A stretch of 9,717 nucleotides of DNA, taken from Candidatus Brocadiales bacterium (GTDB taxonomy: Bacteria > Planctomycetota > Brocadiia > Brocadiales > Bathyanammoxibiaceae). Position numbers and translations under genes: made by a program. Each line of letters starts with the position of its first letter. Position 1 is the first letter of the stretch. A model generated the notes under the pieces. The model saw only the letters and a program-made list of their open reading frames with translations. It did not search any database and was not told the origin of the DNA. The DNA lies in NCBI GenBank assembly GCA_030586765.1, contig JAUQZZ010000070.1, positions 1-9,717 on the forward strand. The letters are read 5' to 3'. Positions 6,890-9,717 of this stretch are shown here, in pieces.

Positions 6890-6969
6890 GCCATAGGCAG
6901 GTCTAGCGACTTTCCAGGGCCGCATTGAGCGGGGCTAGAAAGTCCGCCATAGGCGGATCTGCCTATGGC
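6890..6969. repeat. Compound nested palindrome with two competing left arms
   Basis: Three nested pairings are visible: GCCATAGGCAG (6890-6900) with CTGCCTATGGC (6959-6969); GACTTTC (6908-6914) with GAAAGTC (6938-6944); and CCGC (6920-6923) with GCGG (6929-6932). A second GCCATAGGC (6946-6954) competes for the same right arm, and TCTAGC (6902-6907) can pair with GCTAGA (6934-6939) instead of the middle stem. The right part (6941-6974) is a full copy of the dispersed GCC-NN-AGGC element. It lies 49 bases after the oxidoreductase stop. It could be a mobile palindromic unit, an mRNA 3'-end structure or a small structured RNA. Confidence 0.6.
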
Positions 6970-6994
6970 ATGACCCCACCTGTCCTAATTGGAT

Positions 6995-7010
6995 GACTCC
7001 CGAAGAAGTC
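6995..7010 (-). terminator. C(UUCG)G tetraloop hairpin after the oxidoreductase gene
   Basis: The minus-strand transcript reads GACUUC-UUCG-GGAGUC: a 6-pair stem (one G-U) closed by the very stable C(UUCG)G loop, 7 bases after the stop codon. No U-run follows, so it is not a standard intrinsic terminator. It more likely protects the mRNA end or assists factor-dependent termination. Confidence 0.4.
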
Positions 7011-7017
7011 TCAGATA

Positions 7018-8979
7018 TCATAGTTTTTCAACTTCTATATAAGTAGAATTGTAAGCCGCATTTCCCCCGAAGGCCTGCACTTTATCAGGAATAAGGGCAT
7101 TGATACCCTTACCTCCGGTAAGCTTGGCCCAGAGTCCACCATAGGTCAGGGCCACGCCCCTTCTTACCCCCATGGAGACCCTTACCCTCATGGTAATAGA
7201 ATCTAACTTGTTCTTGAGCCTCACCCTGTCCCCCTCTTTTATCCCCTTTGCCTTTGCGTCCTCCTCATTGAGGAGTACTATGGGCTCTACCTCCTCAGCC
7301 CATACATTGTGAAACTGGGAGCGGGTAAGATGCATCTCATTGGCAGTGATGAGCTGGAAGGGGTATCCATCCCTAGACTCTTCGTAATAGCCTGGAAGGG
7401 GCGGTAGGCCATCCTTTTCTGCTAGCTGGGAATAAAACTCTATCTTGCCTGAGGGTGTGGGAAAACGCTCCTGGGGCATTACCTTCATCTTCAAGAACCC
7501 TTTTCCCTTTAATTCTTCCAGGGAGAAGTCCACCGCCTTGCTCCTCCCCATGAATTCCCTGAGTATATCTTCCTCGGGGAAATAGAGCCCTTCCTCCTTC
7601 AGCCCCAGGCTCTCTGCCAAGCCTCTGAGCATCAGATAGTTGGGCCTGGCCTCTCCCAGGGGTTCTATGGCCTTCTTGTTTATGGACATATAGTTGTGAT
7701 AGTAAGAGACGTGGACATCCAAGCCTTCCAGGAAGCTGGTAGAGGGCAGGACTATGTCCGCATAGCTACAGGTATCATTAAGGAAGAGGTCATGAACTAC
7801 TACAAAAAGGTCCTGCCTCTGAAGCCCTTTTTTCACAAGGTTCTGGTGGGGAAGGTTTACTACAGGGTTTGTGTTAAAGACAAACAGGCACCTTATGTCG
7901 TTCTCCTCCAGTATCTTGCCTAGTTGTGCCATATTGTAGGTCTTTCTGGGGCTTTTGGCCAGGTGGGCACCCTGAAGCCACGCCAGGTCCAGCTCCCTGT
8001 CGGTGTTGCTGTAATGGACACGCATGCCTCCCACCAAAGGGGGCAACAGGGCGATGGCCCTCACCGCTTCACCGCCATAGAGATGTTTCTGGATACCGAA
8101 ACCCAGGTGGATAAAGCTGGGTCTGAGCTCCCAGAGGTCCTGGGCAAGCCCTACTATATCCTCCCTGGGTAGCCCTGTTATTCGGACCACCTTATCCAGG
8201 TCAAACTCCTTGACCACTTCCAGGAAACGGTCAAAGCCGTAGGCATATTTTTCTATGGTGGCCCGTTCGTAAAGTCCTTTAGAGAGCAAATAATTTGCAA
8301 TCCCCATGGCCAGGGCGTTATCTGTATTGGGCCTTATATCCAGGTGTTTACCCAGACTGGAGGTCTTTACCGGGTCTATTACATAAAGCTTGGCCCCCTT
8401 ATGCAGGGCCTGTCTTGCCAGATTGTGGCCGTGGAGGTTGCTCCAGGGGGCATTTAGGCCCCAGTGGATTATGAGCCTTGAGCGCTGTATTTCCTCTGGG
8501 TCTATGCCCCAGTAGCCACCGTAGACGTACTGCAGGGCCGTCCTCCCTGCCAGGGAGCATACAGTGGGTGAGCACCTAGAGGTGCCAAGGACATTGAAGA
8601 TGCGCTGGGAGAGGTGTTTATTGAGGAGGCCCATATGACCAAAATAGTCGAAGGGTAAGATGGCCTGGGGGCCATGAGTATCCATAATATCCCTCATCCT
8701 TCGGGCTATCTCCCTGTAGGCCTCCTGCCAGCTTATCTGCTGGAAGCTGTCTGTCCCCTTCCTCCCCACCCTCTTTAAGGGATAGAGAACCCTCTGGGAA
8801 GAGTAGACAAACTTCAGGGCATTCTGAACCTTCCAGCAGAGGAAGCCCTGGGTGATAGGATGCCTGGGATTCCCCTGGAGTCTCGTAGCCCTGAGGGGTG
8901 TGGCACCGCCACCCTCCACCGTGGTGAGGATGGAGCAGGTGTCATAGCAGTCTCTTGGGCATGTGCTCTCTATTATCAT
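7018..8979 (-). CDS. Molybdopterin-dependent oxidoreductase, catalytic subunit
   Basis: A 653-residue member of the DMSO reductase superfamily (COG0243-like). The N-terminus binds one [4Fe-4S] cluster through C7, C11, C15 and C48 (C-x3-C-x3-C-x32-C, with a lysine two residues after C48). Residues 129-150 (NVLGTSRCSPTVC) align with the metal-ligand region of formate dehydrogenase H. C141 sits about where its selenocysteine is, so Cys is the probable Mo/W ligand, and the neighbouring active-site His is Ser142. Cofactor-binding features follow: WGLN (173-176), IDPVKT (201-206), RPNTDNALA (216-224), FNTNP (368-372) and YADIVLP (406-412). The dinucleotide-binding domain spans about 540-653. There is no signal peptide or Tat motif, so it is cytoplasmic. 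No Fe-S or membrane subunit lies beside it, and the substrate cannot be deduced. The ATG at 8979 is preceded by AAGGGGTG, a modest ribosome site. Confidence 0.93.
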   Translation of the reverse strand: MIIESTCPRDCYDTCSILTTVEGGGATPLRATRLQGNPRHPITQGFLCWKVQNALKFVYSSQRVLYPLKRVGRKGTDSFQQISWQEAYREIARRMRDIMDTHGPQAILPFDYFGHMGLLNKHLSQRIFNVLGTSRCSPTVCSLAGRTALQYVYGGYWGIDPEEIQRSRLIIHWGLNAPWSNLHGHNLARQALHKGAKLYVIDPVKTSSLGKHLDIRPNTDNALAMGIANYLLSKGLYERATIEKYAYGFDRFLEVVKEFDLDKVVRITGLPREDIVGLAQDLWELRPSFIHLGFGIQKHLYGGEAVRAIALLPPLVGGMRVHYSNTDRELDLAWLQGAHLAKSPRKTYNMAQLGKILEENDIRCLFVFNTNPVVNLPHQNLVKKGLQRQDLFVVVHDLFLNDTCSYADIVLPSTSFLEGLDVHVSYYHNYMSINKKAIEPLGEARPNYLMLRGLAESLGLKEEGLYFPEEDILREFMGRSKAVDFSLEELKGKGFLKMKVMPQERFPTPSGKIEFYSQLAEKDGLPPLPGYYEESRDGYPFQLITANEMHLTRSQFHNVWAEEVEPIVLLNEEDAKAKGIKEGDRVRLKNKLDSITMRVRVSMGVRRGVALTYGGLWAKLTGGKGINALIPDKVQAFGGNAAYNSTYIEVEKL

Positions 8980-9041
8980 CTTCTACACCCCTTAGGTCCT
9001 GCAGGGATGGCCAAGGGAAAGAGAGAATAAAGATAAACATT

Positions 9042-9071
9042 ATGATAACAGATAGTTAGGAGGGCTGTCAA
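9042..9071 (-). promoter_or_regulatory. Strong candidate sigma-70 promoter of the oxidoreductase gene
   Basis: The minus strand has a perfect TTGACA (9071-9066), an 18-base spacer and TATCAT (9047-9042; five of six consensus matches). The start site would be near 9035, giving a leader of about 55 bases before the ATG at 8979. The gene can therefore be transcribed separately from the radical SAM gene upstream. Confidence 0.65.
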
Positions 9072-9100
9072 CGTCTTAGAACAGAACTCTGGACAAGAGT

Positions 9101-9121
9101 GCGGATCCGCCTTAGGCGGAT
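9101..9121. repeat. Overlapping palindromes GCGGATCCGC and ATCCGCCT-T-AGGCGGAT
   Basis: A 10-base palindrome (9101-9110) overlaps a perfect 17-base palindrome (9105-9121). The second shares its core with 6761-6773 and with the half-site of the GCC-NN-AGGC family. They lie 30 bases upstream of the TTGACA box of the oxidoreductase promoter, so a regulatory role is possible but unproven. Confidence 0.6.
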
Positions 9122-9128
9122 AAGGCAC

Positions 9129-9154
9129 GTAGGGTGCGTCTAGACGCACCCTAC
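9129..9154. repeat. Perfect 26-base palindrome just after the radical SAM gene
   Basis: GTAGGGTGCGTCT is followed at once by its exact reverse complement, 3 bases past the stop codon at 9158. No T-run follows on the minus strand (next is GTGCC). A GTAGGGTGCG...CGCACCCTAC element is, from memory, a widespread dispersed repeat. It may serve as the 3' end of the radical SAM mRNA. Confidence 0.75.
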
Positions 9155-9157
9155 ATT

Positions 9158-9717
9158 CTAGAGGTCTTTATAGACCCTGAGGCCGTTTAAGAGGCTTGGG
9201 GGGCGGAGCTCCCAGAGGTAGGAGGATTCCAGCGTGCCAGCATCCATGCATACAGAGCAATACCCTGTATTATTTAGAAACCTCTCGTACTGAGGGCTGG
9301 CAATGATATCTCCCAGGTCCTTTTCCTTCACATTCCCTATAATCCCCTCCCCACCTGCTTCCACCTTAGATGGGAGGGCAGGTCCCTCTGTACAGTCCAG
9401 GACGTCACCATTAGTCTCTACCCTGAGGGTAAGTTTTTTATAATGGCATGTATAAGAGGTCTCTCCCTTGGCCAGGGCATTAAGATACCCATAAGAATTG
9501 ACCACAGGAAAGCCCCTCCTCTTACGGTCAGCTATTAATCTAAATACACGGAGATTCTCTCCCTGGCTAGGGCACACGTCCTGGGTAAATATGTTTCTGG
9601 GATGCAAGCCATAATCCCTGGTATTTATGGCCTGGAAGATGATGGGCAGGGAGTTCTTCTGGGAAAATTCCATAAGGGGTTCCGCGTACTCTAGGTTCTG
9701 CCTGGTGATAACAGAGA
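9158..9717 (-). CDS. Radical SAM/SPASM-like protein, C-terminal part (cut by window edge)
   Basis: The frame stays open to the right edge. The ATG at 9673 is internal, because 14 in-frame residues with no stop (VITRQNLEYAEPL region) precede it and read like family sequence. The visible 185 residues are therefore the C-terminal part, and the CxxxCxxC S-adenosylmethionine site would lie outside. The segment PLMEFSQKN...PIIFQAI resembles the late barrel strands of radical SAM enzymes. C90 and C108 (TCHYKKLTLRVETNGDVLDC, numbered from the edge) and C153/C156 (YCSVCMDAG) form the C...G-x-x-x-x-C...C-x2-C arrangement typical of SPASM or twitch domains that hold an auxiliary Fe-S cluster. Such enzymes often modify peptides or lipids, but the substrate cannot be named. 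The gene ends 178 bases before the oxidoreductase start. Confidence 0.75.
   Translation of the reverse strand, partial: SVITRQNLEYAEPLMEFSQKNSLPIIFQAINTRDYGLHPRNIFTQDVCPSQGENLRVFRLIADRKRRGFPVVNSYGYLNALAKGETSYTCHYKKLTLRVETNGDVLDCTEGPALPSKVEAGGEGIIGNVKEKDLGDIIASPQYERFLNNTGYCSVCMDAGTLESSYLWELRPPSLLNGLRVYKDL

Larger units (their letters stand above)
6501..7017. other. 517-base gene-free region rich in inverted repeats
   Basis: No convincing gene or known RNA gene is seen here on either strand. From the right it holds a C(UUCG)G hairpin just after the oxidoreductase stop (6995-7010), a large compound palindrome (6890-6969), a T6 run on the minus strand (6872-6867), a short palindrome (6796-6815), a CCGCCTTAGGCGG palindrome (6761-6773), a candidate promoter (6642-6671) and a decayed copy of the GCC-NN-AGGC repeat (6534-6553). 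The density of palindromes, rather than any single one, sets this stretch apart. Confidence 0.7.

Noticed and set aside
9671..9673. ATG as the start of the radical SAM-like gene
   Set aside because: The frame is open to the window edge and the upstream residues look like family sequence, so this is an internal methionine.

Overview
The window holds five genes, all read from the minus strand. They probably come from an uncultured Gram-negative bacterium with an anaerobic or flexible lifestyle. The support is a sigma-54-dependent two-component system, a molybdopterin oxidoreductase with an Fe-S cluster, a radical SAM/SPASM protein, and an exported protein with a normal signal peptide. Base composition is roughly balanced, and AGG, AGA, CTA and ATA codons are common. 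Together with the many small intergenic palindromes this recalls metagenome-derived lineages such as Desulfobacterota, Nitrospirota or Planctomycetota, but the sequence does not let me choose between them.

Layout in the direction of transcription (right to left): (1) 9717-9158, the C-terminal part of a radical SAM protein with a SPASM/twitch-like cysteine set, cut by the window edge. (2) A 178-base gap with palindromes and a good sigma-70-type promoter (TTGACA, 18-base spacer, TATCAT). (3) 8979-7018, a cytoplasmic molybdopterin oxidoreductase with one [4Fe-4S] motif and a probable cysteine metal ligand. (4) A 517-base gene-free stretch packed with inverted repeats, with a weaker promoter at its left end. 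(5) 6500-2949, a large membrane histidine kinase (two membrane helices, helical sensor, HAMP, PAS-PAS-GAF-PAS-PAS, HisKA, HATPase). It overlaps by 17 bases (6) 2965-1604, an NtrC-type sigma-54 activator. (7) A 240-base gap with a hairpin array. (8) 1363-254, an exported protein that resembles the soluble C-terminal domain of the STT3 oligosaccharyltransferase but lacks its membrane part. (9) 253-1, non-coding, with more hairpins.

The kinase and regulator clearly form one signalling pair: translationally coupled, with complete phosphotransfer residues and a GAFTGA loop. Their targets are not evident. The oxidoreductase has its own promoter and no electron-transfer subunit beside it, so its partner is elsewhere or is a soluble carrier. 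The most unusual points are the stand-alone STT3-like protein and a family of related palindromes (core GCC-NN-AGGC) present in every intergenic region and not noticed inside genes.
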